A stretch of 64,000 nucleotides of DNA from CALEMW01 sp964343835 (lineage in GTDB: Bacteria; Krumholzibacteriota; Krumholzibacteriia; LZORAL124-64-63). The position numbers were made by a program, and so were the translations under genes. Below are positions 1 to 10,215 of this stretch, one piece after another (position 1 is the stretch's first letter; every line of letters begins with the position of its first letter). The notes beneath the pieces were generated by a model. It had not been told where the DNA came from and did not search any database. It was given only the letters and a program-made list of their open reading frames with translations. The stretch is from assembly GCA_964343835.1 (NCBI GenBank), contig CAYFKR010000002.1, forward strand, positions 124,001-188,000, given 5' to 3'.

Positions 1-2134
1 TGCCCGAGCGGTAGTAGGCCGACTGGATCCCCAGCTCGGCGTCCTCGGTCCTGGGATCGTCCGGGTAGTTCAGGATGAAGTCCTGGAAGGCGGCGATGGC
101 CTGGTCGTCCTGCTGCGAGTTGTAGTGGCAGTTGGCGATGCCGAACGACGCGTCGGCGGCGTACTCGCCCTCGGGGAAGCGGTGCTGCAGGGTCTTGTAG
201 GCGGCCACGGCGCCGGCGTAGTCGCCCAGGCCGAAGCGCGTGTCGGCCAGGCGATAGGTGGCCTCCTCGGCCTGCTCGCTGTGGGGGAAGCGCGACGTCA
301 TGTCGGCCCAGGTCTCCACGGCGTTCTCGTAGTACTGCAGGCGGTAGTAGCAGTCGCCCAGGTTCATCATGGCGGCGGCGGCCTCGGGACCCTCGGGGTT
401 CGACTGCAGGAAGCGGACGAACTGCTCCATGGCCTTCTCGTACTCCTTCTGGTTGAAGTAGAGAGAGCCGAGGGCCAGGGAGTTGCCGCCCTCCTCGCTG
501 TCGGCGTTGGCCAGCTCGAACAGGAACTTCTCCTGCTCCTCCAGCGCCACGTCGTACTCGCCGAGCTGGCTGTAGCTGGCCACGAGGCCCTGGAGACTGG
601 CGGCGGCCACGTCGCTGCGGGGGTAGCCGGTCAGCACCAGGCGGTACATGGCGCCGGCCTCGCGGAACAGGCCCTCGGCGTAGTAGGCCTCGCCGAGGTG
701 GTGGTAGGTCCGCGCACGCCACACGCTGGGCGTGGGCAGCAGCCGGTTGGCGATGAAGTGGTAGTTGGTGATCAGGCGGTCGAACTGGGCCAGCCGGTAG
801 TAGGTGGTGGTGGCCAGGAAGAGGGCCCGCTCGCCGACGTCCGTGTTGACGTGGCGGTCCATCACGTTCTGGAACTCGCGCACGGCCAGCTCGAACTCCT
901 CGAGCTGCATGTGGGCGTAGCCCTTCAGCACCTGGACCCGGGCGGACAGCAGGTCGCCCGGGTAGTACATGAGGAACTCATCGGCCATGAGGATGGCCTG
1001 GGGATAGTTCTGCTCGTCCACGTAGGCGTAGACGATCTTGTGCATGGAGGCGCTGGCCAGCTCGGAGTCCGGGAAGCGCTTGACGACCTCGGTGTAGGCG
1101 AAGATCGCGTGGCTGCGGTCGCCCTTGGCCATGTGGACGGTGCCGGACATGTAGTGGGCCAGGGCGGCGACCTGGTCATCGGGCAGGTCCTCCGTCAGCT
1201 TGGTCAGCTTGCGCAGGCTCTCGTCGTACTTGCCCATGCGGTAGTCCACGCAGGCGGCCTTGTAGCGGGCCGTGGGCACGAACTCGCTCTCGGGGAAACG
1301 CTCCAGGAACTCGGAGTAGCTGCGGCCCGCGACCTTGTTCTGGTCGCTGTTGTAGAAGGCCTCGGCGATGCTGAATGCCACGTCGTCGGCCAGGGGGCTG
1401 TCGGGGAACTTGCGCAGGGCCTGGCGGTAGCGCTGGATGGCCATGATGTACTGGCCGGTCTCCTCCAGACAACGGCCCAGGTAGTACAGGCCCAGGTCCG
1501 AGGGCACGTCCTCGAAGTACGCCGTGGCGTCCTCGTAGCGCTGCTGCTCGTAGGCGAAGATGCCCAGGGCGAAGCGCACCTGCGGCAGGTCGCGGTAGCC
1601 GGGGCTGTCGGCCAGCAGCTCGTCGTAGACCTTCTCCAACTTGCGCCAGTCGCGGCGCATGGCGTGGAGCTGGCCCAGCTCGAACCGGGCCTCGCCGGTC
1701 AGGTACGTCTCCGGGTACTTCTCGAGCAGGCGCGTGTACGTCTCCAGGGCCTCGTCGTAGCGGCCCAGGTTGTACTGGCACTCGCCGGTGCGCAGCATGA
1801 CGCTGCCCTCCATGTACCGATCGCGCCCCTTGAACTTCCGAACGCGCTCGTATTCGCGCTCGGCCTGGACGTAGTCGCCCGACCGGAAGTAGCACTCCGC
1901 CAGCATGAACTGGGCCTGGGCGGCGCGGTCGCTCTTGCGGTAGTGGTTCAGGAAGAGCTGGTACTGCTGCAGGGCCGCGGACTTGTCCTGCTCGGCCTCG
2001 AAGGCCTCGCCGGCGGCGTCCCAGAGATCCTGCTCGCTGATCTGGACCTGGTCCTCGTCGCCCGCGAACACGGGCAGGGCGAGGCTCGCCAGGAGTGCGG
2101 CCGTGAGGACCGCGATGCCAGTCTGTCGTCTCAT
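1..2134 (-). CDS. Exported TPR-repeat protein, C-terminus outside the window
   Basis: The reading frame starts at an ATG at 2134 behind a GGGA-type ribosome site and stays open to base 1, so at least 711 residues are present and the end is missing. Residues 1-24 form a signal peptide (MRRQTGIAVLTAALLASLAL, then cleavage near VFAG). The rest is an almost unbroken series of tetratricopeptide repeats with alternating Tyr/Ala/Phe helix signatures such as AECYFRSGDYVQAEREYERV. The protein therefore probably acts as a periplasmic or outer-membrane scaffold. It is the last gene of a minus-strand operon, 17 bases after the PorV-like gene and downstream of a giant surface protein, so a role in assembly or export of that protein is plausible but inferred. 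No catalytic domain is visible. The gene identity is secure only to the level of TPR family. Confidence 0.85.
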   Translation of the reverse strand, partial: MRRQTGIAVLTAALLASLALPVFAGDEDQVQISEQDLWDAAGEAFEAEQDKSAALQQYQLFLNHYRKSDRAAQAQFMLAECYFRSGDYVQAEREYERVRKFKGRDRYMEGSVMLRTGECQYNLGRYDEALETYTRLLEKYPETYLTGEARFELGQLHAMRRDWRKLEKVYDELLADSPGYRDLPQVRFALGIFAYEQQRYEDATAYFEDVPSDLGLYYLGRCLEETGQYIMAIQRYRQALRKFPDSPLADDVAFSIAEAFYNSDQNKVAGRSYSEFLERFPESEFVPTARYKAACVDYRMGKYDESLRKLTKLTEDLPDDQVAALAHYMSGTVHMAKGDRSHAIFAYTEVVKRFPDSELASASMHKIVYAYVDEQNYPQAILMADEFLMYYPGDLLSARVQVLKGYAHMQLEEFELAVREFQNVMDRHVNTDVGERALFLATTTYYRLAQFDRLITNYHFIANRLLPTPSVWRARTYHHLGEAYYAEGLFREAGAMYRLVLTGYPRSDVAAASLQGLVASYSQLGEYDVALEEQEKFLFELANADSEEGGNSLALGSLYFNQKEYEKAMEQFVRFLQSNPEGPEAAAAMMNLGDCYYRLQYYENAVETWADMTSRFPHSEQAEEATYRLADTRFGLGDYAGAVAAYKTLQHRFPEGEYAADASFGIANCHYNSQQDDQAIAAFQDFILNYPDDPRTEDAELGIQSAYYRSG

Positions 2135-2151
2135 CTGTTCGTCCCTTCCCT

Positions 2152-3438
2152 TCAGCGGTTCTGGTTCGAGGATCCGCTGATATCGATGCGGATGGGGGTC
2201 TTGGTCCGGTTCCGGAAGCCGAGGATCTCCACCTCGGCGGTGTGGTCCCAGGTCTGTCCCAGGTCGTCGACGATGATGATGGTGGCGGCGTAGGCGCCGT
2301 CGCCCACCAGGCGGCCGTTCTCGTCCTCGCCGCCCCAGGTCACGGTCGAAGGCGGCGGTCCGAGCTCGTCGATGCGGCGGACGAGCTGGCCGGAACCGTC
2401 GCGGACCTCCAGGATCCACTGCTCCACGTCGCCCCGGAGGGCGGTCTGGATGTCGAAGGACACGCTGCGGTCGTTGCCGGTGGGGCTGAACCGCGGGCGG
2501 TCGGAGCCCAGGCGCACGCCGTCGGTCACGCCGAAGCGCATGGTGGCGCTGACGACGGTCGTGGTGCCCAGGTCGTGGGAGACGTTGGCGTAGTCGAGCT
2601 GCCAGTTCTCGTAGCGCACGCCGGCGCCGAAACTGGTCTGCTCGCGGACGGTGTCGTAGCCGCCGCGCAGCACGACGTTGCGCAGGGGCCAGGCCTCGAG
2701 ACCGCCCTGGAAGTCCAGGTCCATGTGGTCGGTGCGGACCAGGTCGAGCATGGCCTGGAAGCGGTTGTTCCAGAAGCGCAGCACGGCGCCGCCGCGCAGG
2801 GTGCGCGCCAGCTTCTCGGGCTGCTGCTCCAGGGTGATCTCGGGCTGCAGGGCGTTCTGCCACGACACGCCCAGGCTCATGCGGCGGTCGGGGCGCAGGT
2901 ACAGGCCCACGTCGGCGCCGATGGAGGTGCCGGCGGCGCCGTTGATGTCCTGCTGAACGGACTTGAAGGTCACGCCCCATCCCAGTCGGCTGGAACCGCG
3001 GGCGTAGCTGAGGGCGAAGATGCCCTCCTTCTCGCTGAACGTGTTGTCCAGGTCCTCGAACTCGGTGGCGCCCTGGAACTCGCCGCTGCTCACGAAGGAA
3101 CCGTGGAAGGCGAACACGCCCCGGCCCTCGGTGGGCAGGCCGAAAGCCGCGAAGTGGTACTTGGTGTCCATGAAGAGGGTGGCGCTCATGGCCGTCATCT
3201 CCATGGTCCTGAGCTGGGACAGACCGGCGGGGTTCCAGTAGGCGGTGGCGGCGTCGCCGCCCACGCCCGCCACGGCGCCGCCCAGGGCCAGGCTGCGCGC
3301 GCTGCTGCCGTAGCGCATGAAGGCGCCCGCCACGCCGGCGTCGGAGGCCGCGAGGGCCGTCCCCTGCCAGGCGGACGCCACGAGGGCCAGCGCCAGGAGT
3401 CCCGCCGAGAGATGGTGTCGTGCGTTGGTGCGTTTCAT
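2152..3438 (-). CDS. PorV/PorQ-like outer-membrane protein with C-terminal FlgD-like domain
   Basis: The 428-residue product has a signal peptide (residues 1-31, ending near ALAAS). The N-terminal motif ARSLALGGA, followed by a DAATAYWNPAGL segment, is the hallmark of the PorV/PorQ (UPF0164-like) family of 14-strand beta-barrels linked to type IX secretion. After the barrel (to about residue 320) comes a FlgD-type Ig domain with VTWGGEDENGRLVGDGAYAA, a fold used in this group as a C-terminal extension. I chose the second of two in-frame ATGs because AGGAG lies six bases before it; the first ATG abuts the AGGAG. The gene starts 10 bases after the giant Ig protein ends, so the two are co-transcribed. 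In Bacteroidetes PorV shuttles T9SS cargo; the same job here is inference. Confidence 0.85.
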   Translation of the reverse strand: MKRTNARHHLSAGLLALALVASAWQGTALAASDAGVAGAFMRYGSSARSLALGGAVAGVGGDAATAYWNPAGLSQLRTMEMTAMSATLFMDTKYHFAAFGLPTEGRGVFAFHGSFVSSGEFQGATEFEDLDNTFSEKEGIFALSYARGSSRLGWGVTFKSVQQDINGAAGTSIGADVGLYLRPDRRMSLGVSWQNALQPEITLEQQPEKLARTLRGGAVLRFWNNRFQAMLDLVRTDHMDLDFQGGLEAWPLRNVVLRGGYDTVREQTSFGAGVRYENWQLDYANVSHDLGTTTVVSATMRFGVTDGVRLGSDRPRFSPTGNDRSVSFDIQTALRGDVEQWILEVRDGSGQLVRRIDELGPPPSTVTWGGEDENGRLVGDGAYAATIIIVDDLGQTWDHTAEVEILGFRNRTKTPIRIDISGSSNQNR

Positions 3439-3447
3439 CTCCATCTC

Positions 3448-6400
3448 CTATTTCACCACCGCGATCTTGCGGCGGTAGTCGTAGCCCGGACCGACGATGC
3501 GGCAGATGTAGCCGCCGTTGGCGACCACGTCTCCCTTGCCGTTGCGGCCGTCCCAGGTGAACTCGGCGGTCATGCCCGCGGCCACGTCCATGTGGTCGAT
3601 GAGCACGACGGCTCCGTAGAGGTCGTAGATCGTGATGTTCGCGGTGCCGCCCTGGATCGGGTTGAAGAGCACGCGCGTGACCTCGCTGCCGGCCGCGAAG
3701 GGGTTGGGCCGGTTGGTGATCTCCTGCTCCAGGGTCACCGCCTGGGTCGTGTACAGCACGACCGTGCGGATCTCCTCGGACACGCCCGAGTCCTCCTGGG
3801 CGAAGAAGCGCAGCTCGTGGGCGCCGGCGCCGGTCACGCCGAGCTCCTCGAGGGTGAACGGGCCGGTGTACTCGGTGGCCGGGGCGGGGCCGTCCGCGCC
3901 GTCGACGTCGAACCAGATGGTCACGCCCTCGCCCTGGATCTCCACCTCGGCCGACAGCTCGATGACGCTGTCGAAGCTCACGTACCAGCCGTCGGCGTAG
4001 GTGTCGGACACGCCGGCGAAGTCCGTCTCGGTGGTGGGCGGGCCGGCCACGGCGTTGGCGATCTGCTGGGGATCGAGCTGGTCCACGCGGACCTCGAGCA
4101 GGAGGTCGTCGTTGCCGAACTCGTCCACGCGGATCTCGATGTCGGCGATGCCGAAGCGATCGGTGACGGCCTGGACCTCGCCCACGCGGGTGGGGCCGAG
4201 CAGGGCGTCGCCGGAGATCATCGTGAAGACGGCCACGGCGCCGGAGGCGGGGTTGCCGGAGCCGTCGACGGCGACCACGCGGGCGTGCACGCGGTCGCGG
4301 GGACGCAGCACGCGGTCGACCTCGGTGAGGTCCTCCTCCTCCAGGGTCAGGTCGTACTCGGCGGCCGGCGCGGAGCGCACGTAGATGGGCTCGCTGAGCA
4401 CGTTGCCGCCCTCGTCGTCGACCACGCGCAGGCGGATCAGCTCGGCGCGGTCGTAGGTCTGGGACTCGATGGGAGCCAGGCCCTGGAGGGTCACGCCGTA
4501 GGTGAAGCCCAGCAGGCCGGCGGGCTCCTCGCCCACCAGGGGGCGCTCCTCGCCGCTGGCGGCGTTCATGGCCACGATCTCGAAGTTCATGTCGTAGCCG
4601 GTGACCGTCCGACCCGTGACCACGTCCACGCGGGAGACGGTCATGGGCCAGGGCTCGCCGGCCGTCACCGTGTCGGGCGTGTCGATGGCGTAGGTCACGC
4701 CCATGGGGATCACGGCCATCAGATCGCTGACCGACGTGCGGCCGCGCTCGTCGGACACGCGGATCAGGATCTGCTCGCTGTAGCCGTAGGTCTGGGTCGT
4801 GATGGTGGCCTCTCCCTGGAGCAGGGTCCACTCGGTCACGCCCAGGGGGCCGCTGGCGGGCAGGAAGTCGGAACCGAGGGGCTCCATGAACACGCGCTCG
4901 CCGGCGGGCACGGTCTCGCCGGTGCCCGGGTTGACCAGGCGGATGTCCACCGGGAAGGTGGCCGGCGGACCCACGTAGGCGGTGTCCGGCACGGTCACGG
5001 CGTACACGGCCTCGACCACCGGGATCACGACCTGGCCCTGGCCGGCCGAGGGGACGGTCATGTCGTCGGCGAAGACGGTCATGTTGCCCTCGACGTCCAG
5101 GATCACGCCCATCTGGCGGCGACCGTTGACGAAGGGCGCGTGGAAGTCGCCGGGGTTCTGGTATTCGAGGGAGTCGTCGACGTCGCAGTCCAGCTCGATG
5201 GCGCCCGAGTTCAGGGTCTCCACCGGGTTCCAGAACTGGTCCACGGCGCGGATCTCCACGTCGAAGGGCTGACCCGCCACCTGCACCAGGGGCTCGCCGG
5301 TCTTGCCGGTGTTGCTCTCGGCGCCGGGGTCGGGGGTCTCGCCCGGAGCGACGATCTGCACCTGCTTGAAGCCGTCGGGCTTCATGCGGCAGGAGTTGCT
5401 GACGCCGCTGACGCCCTCGGAGTCGGAGACCTGGAAGTAGATCTCCTCCGCGAGGGTGTAGGTCTGGTCGATGGCCGCCCAGCCGCCGCTGACCATCTGC
5501 TGGATCACGCCGACCACGCCGCCGCCGGGCAGGCCGGTGCCCGCGGCGAAGACCTCGATGGTGACGAGGCTGCTGCGCGAGGTCACGCGCTCGCCGGTGT
5601 TGCTGTCGATGAGCTCGATCGTCAGCGGGAAGGTGGACGGGCCGCCGACGGTGGCGGTGTCGGGGGCGGTCACGGCGTAGTACAGGCCGCCGGTCTCCAT
5701 GTGGATCACGTCGGAGAATGCGGTGCGGCCGAAGTCGTCGTGCACCTGCAGGACGATGTCCTCCAGCGCGCTGTAGGACTGGTCGTTGATCACGGCCACG
5801 CCGCCCACCAGCCAGGCCTCGATCAGACCCAGGTCGCCGGTGGCGTCGGAGAAGTCGGCGCGGTACGGCGTGAGGTGGATGCGGTGGAAGGCGTCCTCGA
5901 TCAGGTCGCCGGTATCCGGGTCCACCAGCCGCACGCTCATGGAGAACCCGGGCACGCCGCCGGTCTGGGCCGTGGCGGGCGTGGTGATCTCGAAGGCGTA
6001 GGGCTCACTGGTGGGCACGTGGACGGTCTGGCCCGCGACGCCGGGAGCGTCGAGGTCGCTGACGGTCACGCCCACCGAACCGGTGGCCACCAGGAAGGCG
6101 TTCACGACGCGCTCGCCGTAGACGAAGGGCACGTCGTTGTCGTCGGGGTTGTCGGGCCAGGTGAAGGCGTCGTCGGAGGCCTCGAAGTGCACGCTGCCGC
6201 CGGACATGTCGCTGATGCGGTTCCAGTAGTGGTCCACGGCGACGGCGGTCAGGGGGAAGCTCTCGCCGGCGCGCTGCGTGTCGGGCGTGCCGCTCTTGCC
6301 GCTGACGGCGTAGGCCTCCACGCCGGGCTCGCGGGTCTCGCCGGGAGCCACGACCTGCACGCGGGCATAGGGAGCGGGCACCACGGACGCCACGCCGCTC

Positions 6401-9400
6401 TGGGCCTCCAGGCCCGTGTCGTCCCACACGCGCACGCGGATGTTCCCGGCGCGGGTGTAGCTCTGCTCGAAGGTCAGCTCGCCGTCGATGAGGCGCTGCT
6501 CGACGGTGCCGGGCACGCCCAGGCCGGGGTCGCCGGCCTCGTCCAGGATCTCGATGTCGAAGAAGCGGTCGTCGTCGATAACCTGGCCGGTGCTGGTGTC
6601 CACCAGGCGCACCGTCACCGGGAAGACGGCGGGAGGACCGGCCACCGGCGAGGACTCGTCGATGGTCACCTGGTACTCCATGCCGCCGCTCACCAGCATG
6701 ATGATGGCGCTGTAGCCCAGGCGGCCCGAGGAGTCGCTGATCTCGAAGACGGTCTGGCCCACGCGGTCGTAGGCCTGGGCCGGGATGGTCACGGTGCCGT
6801 TGACCAGGGTCGCCGTCTCCACCAGCGTCGAGCCCTCGGCGGGCTGCAGCGTGGGCGTGAGGGCGCGGATGTCCACGTCGTGGTTGGCGTTGGTCATGAC
6901 GGTGCCGAACTCGTCCACCAGTTCCACGGTCATCTCGAAGGTGGCCGGCGGACCCGCCACGGCGGTGTCGGGCAGCGTGATGCGGTACTGGGCGCCGGGC
7001 TGCACCTGGATCGTCAGGTTCTGGCCCAGGATCGTGGGGTTCGTCTCGTCCAGGACGGTCAGCTCGGTGTAGCCGATCTCGTTCAGGTACACCGGGAAGA
7101 CGATCTCGCCGTGGGACAGGGTCTGCCCGTTGTTCAGCGGGTTGCCCTCGACGATGGAGCCGTCGTCGCTCACGAGGCGCACGTTGTCCGAGCTCACGTC
7201 CACGCGGTTCCAGTACTGGTCCACGCCCTGGACGACCAGGGGGAACTGCAGGGTCGCGGTCTGGGCGTCGGGAGTGCCGATCTTGCCGTCGGATTCGGGG
7301 CCGCCGGGGTCGGGGGTCTCGCCCGGGGCGATGGCCATGAGGCGGTAGAAGGCGCCCGGATCCACCGTCACGACGCTGCTGTCGGCGTGGGCGGGCTCGC
7401 TGAGCTCCCAGGCGCGCAGGGTGTGGTCGGTGGCGGTGCGGAAGATCAGGTCGAAGTCGCTGGTGCCGTCGGCCTCCAGGGCCACGTTGTTGGCCGAGAG
7501 CATGTCGATGTAGTCGCTGCTCTCCAGGTGGACGATGGGCTGGTCGGAGACCGGGTTCCAGTACTCGTCCAGGGCGGCCAGGGTGACGGTCGTCACGTCG
7601 CCGGCGGCCACGGGCAGGGGCACGCCGAACTTGCCGGGGGACTCGCCGGGGGTGGCGATCTCGCCGGGCAGCAGCATCTGCAGGCTCTGGTACGGGCCCG
7701 CGAAGACCGCGAAGTCGTTGCTGGTGCCGGTGCGGCCGTAGATGTCGTCGGTGGCGATCAGGTTCACCACGGGCGCGGCCCGGGTGACCTGGATGGAGTT
7801 GCGCCACACGCCGTGCACGATCCCGGCGCCGAAGCCGTCAAGCATGCTCACGCGCACGGGGGTCAGCACGTCGCCGCCGGTGCTCACCGAGAGGGTGACG
7901 CTGTCCTGGTAGGCGGCGATGTGGTTGCCGAAGGCGTCGCGGGCGATCACGGTCACGCCGGGCAGCCAGGAGCCGGCCTGGTGGTCCGGGATGTCGATCA
8001 GCGGGTCGCCCACGTCGGGGTTCGTGTTGGTGTTCATGCCGATGTCGAAGTGGTCCAGCACGCCGGCCACCACGGGCACCACGGTGGTGCCGGTGTAGGT
8101 GCCGCCCACGTGGCTCACGAGGATGGTCTGCTGGTTCGGATCGGCCAGGGTCTTGAGCGTGGCCGGGAAGCTGGCGGCGTTGCTGAACAGGGTGTGGTCG
8201 CCGGCCGGCACCACCGCGAGGGGATCGCTGCTGTCGAAGGACACGTCCAGGGGCAGCGTGGGGCTCGCGTTGGAGATGGGGTTGTAGTAGTAGTCCGTCG
8301 CGTAGACCTGGACGTCGAAGGGCACGCCGGCGTCCTGGGCCGCGGGGTCGCCCAGCTTGCCGTCGATGTCGAAGGTTCCCGGATCGAGGGTCTCGCCCGG
8401 CGCCACCACGGCGATGCGCAGGAAGGTGTTGGCCGACACGTCCACGATGGACGAGTAGCTGGTGTCGATGCCCCCCACGTCCGCGGTCAGCTGCTGCTCG
8501 CCGGCGGTCCGGAAGACCACCTGGTAGGAGCCGGTGCCGCTGAGGGTCACGTGGTGGTCGGTGATCAGGTTGCCCAGGTCGTCCAGCAGGAAGAAGTAGC
8601 CGGTGGGGCAGCCCAGGGTCACGACCCAGGAACCGGACACGAGGTTGGCGTAGGCATCGACGGTGCGCAGCTCGACCGGCGTGAGCAGGCCGCCCGCCAC
8701 CGCGGGGTTGGGCGTCCCCATGTTGCCGCTGAAGCCCGGCGTGTTCAGGCCGGGGGTCCACGTCTCGCCGGGATACGTGATCAGCACGCGGTCCATGGGA
8801 CCCGAGTTCACCTGGAAGTCGCCGGACAGCTCCACCACGCCCGTGTTGCTGTCGATCACGAGCTGCACGCTGAAGGCGCGCTTGGTCACCTGGACCAGGG
8901 CGTCCAGGCGGCCGTTGACGAAGGTGTTGGTGGTGGTGATCAGGTAGTCGGCGCTCTCGTCGGTGCCGCCGATGACCGCGCGCATGGAGACGGGGCCGTT
9001 GTAGGGGAAGTTGTTGCCGAACGAGTCCTTGGCCCACACCCGGATGGTGAAGGGGTTGGTGGTGGCCTGGACGTCCGTGGTGTCGAACACCGCGTAGTCG
9101 AACTCGAAGTGGTCGAGGCCGGCGGGGTTGACCTGCACCAGCGCGCTGCTCGAGGCGCTGACGGCCCCCGACGCCGTGACGGTGACCTGGCGCAGCCCGG
9201 AGGTCACGAGGGTGGCCGCCTGGTCGAGCTCGGCATTGCTGGCCATGAGGCCGCCGGCGGGCAGCACCACGCCCGGGTCGCCGTCGTCGGACGACCAGGC
9301 CAGGGTCGGGTAGGGCCCGGCCATGACCGGGTTCCAGTACTGGTCGGTGGCGTAGACGTCGATGCCGTTGAAGGCGAAGCCCGAGATCTGGGGCACGGGC

Positions 9401-10215
9401 GTTCCGCTCTTGCCGGGGCTCACGCCGGGCGTGAGGGTCTCGCCGGGCATGACCAGCACCACGCGCGTGAGGGCGCCGGGGTACAGGGGCGACACGACGG
9501 CCGAGCCGTCCGGCGCGTGGGCCTGGCCCGGGTAGGTGACGGTGTTGGTGGCGGTCAGGGTGTTCTGGTGCAGGGCCTCGTCGGTGCCCTGGAAGACCAT
9601 GCTCACCACGGCGACGCCGTGGGTGAAGCTCGTGCCGGGCACCGTGATGGTCGGGCCTGCCGTGAAGTTGCCGATGCCCGGGTTCAGCACGACGTCGTCG
9701 GCGAAGTTCCGTACGTCGGCGTTGAGGTCGTCGCGGGCGTGGACGGTGATGTCGTAGGAGACGCCCACGTACTTGTCGCCGGCGGGAACGTCGAAGGTGA
9801 AGTGATCCACGAACCGGTAGCAGTTGATGAGCTCCGTGCCGAAGGGCACCGAGCCGTCGTCCAGGTCGCCCACGCGGAGGCGCACCGGGGCGCCGTCGCC
9901 CAGGAACTGCACGCCGGTGAACACGCGCTCGCCATTGACCAGGTAGCCGGCCGCGGGCAGGTTGGCGGCCACGTCGGGGGACTCCAGGTAGGCATGCACG
10001 AAGTCGGCGGTGGTGTCGGTGGATCCGTCCCCGTTCACGGCGCGGACCAGCACGTCGAAGCTCTCCTGCACCGTCACCGAGGGGTGTCCGTCCACGATCA
10101 CGGGACTGACGACGGTCACCTCGAGGTGATCGAATGCGGCCGCGATGCCGGGAATGCCGACGATCAAGGCGGCCAACAGGGCGATTCCGATCCGGTGGTG
10201 GTGTCGCTTGCGCAT
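3448..10215 (-). CDS. Giant secreted Ig-like repeat protein with T9SS-type C-terminal domain
   Basis: This 2255-residue protein begins with a signal peptide (MRKRHHHRIGIALLAALIVG, cleavage near AAAF) and ends with a sorting-type domain (NRPNPFAAGSEV, then TWDGRNGKGDVVANGGYICR and terminal VVK). The body is made of two interleaved repeat types. Seven copies carry a PGET-x-x-PG ... GK-x-GTP ... D-x-YWN core (for example VAPGETPDPG and AVDQFWNPV). Six copies carry PDT-x-x-AGPPATF followed by a V-R-LVD strand. These look like invasin/big-type beta-sandwich domains of an adhesin or surface fibre. The start has AGGATGAAGC upstream. It is the first gene of an operon with PorV-like and TPR genes. A very long open frame on the opposite strand is only a codon-bias shadow. 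The ligand or function is unknown. Confidence 0.85.
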   Translation of the reverse strand: MRKRHHHRIGIALLAALIVGIPGIAAAFDHLEVTVVSPVIVDGHPSVTVQESFDVLVRAVNGDGSTDTTADFVHAYLESPDVAANLPAAGYLVNGERVFTGVQFLGDGAPVRLRVGDLDDGSVPFGTELINCYRFVDHFTFDVPAGDKYVGVSYDITVHARDDLNADVRNFADDVVLNPGIGNFTAGPTITVPGTSFTHGVAVVSMVFQGTDEALHQNTLTATNTVTYPGQAHAPDGSAVVSPLYPGALTRVVLVMPGETLTPGVSPGKSGTPVPQISGFAFNGIDVYATDQYWNPVMAGPYPTLAWSSDDGDPGVVLPAGGLMASNAELDQAATLVTSGLRQVTVTASGAVSASSSALVQVNPAGLDHFEFDYAVFDTTDVQATTNPFTIRVWAKDSFGNNFPYNGPVSMRAVIGGTDESADYLITTTNTFVNGRLDALVQVTKRAFSVQLVIDSNTGVVELSGDFQVNSGPMDRVLITYPGETWTPGLNTPGFSGNMGTPNPAVAGGLLTPVELRTVDAYANLVSGSWVVTLGCPTGYFFLLDDLGNLITDHHVTLSGTGSYQVVFRTAGEQQLTADVGGIDTSYSSIVDVSANTFLRIAVVAPGETLDPGTFDIDGKLGDPAAQDAGVPFDVQVYATDYYYNPISNASPTLPLDVSFDSSDPLAVVPAGDHTLFSNAASFPATLKTLADPNQQTILVSHVGGTYTGTTVVPVVAGVLDHFDIGMNTNTNPDVGDPLIDIPDHQAGSWLPGVTVIARDAFGNHIAAYQDSVTLSVSTGGDVLTPVRVSMLDGFGAGIVHGVWRNSIQVTRAAPVVNLIATDDIYGRTGTSNDFAVFAGPYQSLQMLLPGEIATPGESPGKFGVPLPVAAGDVTTVTLAALDEYWNPVSDQPIVHLESSDYIDMLSANNVALEADGTSDFDLIFRTATDHTLRAWELSEPAHADSSVVTVDPGAFYRLMAIAPGETPDPGGPESDGKIGTPDAQTATLQFPLVVQGVDQYWNRVDVSSDNVRLVSDDGSIVEGNPLNNGQTLSHGEIVFPVYLNEIGYTELTVLDETNPTILGQNLTIQVQPGAQYRITLPDTAVAGPPATFEMTVELVDEFGTVMTNANHDVDIRALTPTLQPAEGSTLVETATLVNGTVTIPAQAYDRVGQTVFEISDSSGRLGYSAIIMLVSGGMEYQVTIDESSPVAGPPAVFPVTVRLVDTSTGQVIDDDRFFDIEILDEAGDPGLGVPGTVEQRLIDGELTFEQSYTRAGNIRVRVWDDTGLEAQSGVASVVPAPYARVQVVAPGETREPGVEAYAVSGKSGTPDTQRAGESFPLTAVAVDHYWNRISDMSGGSVHFEASDDAFTWPDNPDDNDVPFVYGERVVNAFLVATGSVGVTVSDLDAPGVAGQTVHVPTSEPYAFEITTPATAQTGGVPGFSMSVRLVDPDTGDLIEDAFHRIHLTPYRADFSDATGDLGLIEAWLVGGVAVINDQSYSALEDIVLQVHDDFGRTAFSDVIHMETGGLYYAVTAPDTATVGGPSTFPLTIELIDSNTGERVTSRSSLVTIEVFAAGTGLPGGGVVGVIQQMVSGGWAAIDQTYTLAEEIYFQVSDSEGVSGVSNSCRMKPDGFKQVQIVAPGETPDPGAESNTGKTGEPLVQVAGQPFDVEIRAVDQFWNPVETLNSGAIELDCDVDDSLEYQNPGDFHAPFVNGRRQMGVILDVEGNMTVFADDMTVPSAGQGQVVIPVVEAVYAVTVPDTAYVGPPATFPVDIRLVNPGTGETVPAGERVFMEPLGSDFLPASGPLGVTEWTLLQGEATITTQTYGYSEQILIRVSDERGRTSVSDLMAVIPMGVTYAIDTPDTVTAGEPWPMTVSRVDVVTGRTVTGYDMNFEIVAMNAASGEERPLVGEEPAGLLGFTYGVTLQGLAPIESQTYDRAELIRLRVVDDEGGNVLSEPIYVRSAPAAEYDLTLEEEDLTEVDRVLRPRDRVHARVVAVDGSGNPASGAVAVFTMISGDALLGPTRVGEVQAVTDRFGIADIEIRVDEFGNDDLLLEVRVDQLDPQQIANAVAGPPTTETDFAGVSDTYADGWYVSFDSVIELSAEVEIQGEGVTIWFDVDGADGPAPATEYTGPFTLEELGVTGAGAHELRFFAQEDSGVSEEIRTVVLYTTQAVTLEQEITNRPNPFAAGSEVTRVLFNPIQGGTANITIYDLYGAVVLIDHMDVAAGMTAEFTWDGRNGKGDVVANGGYICRIVGPGYDYRRKIAVVK

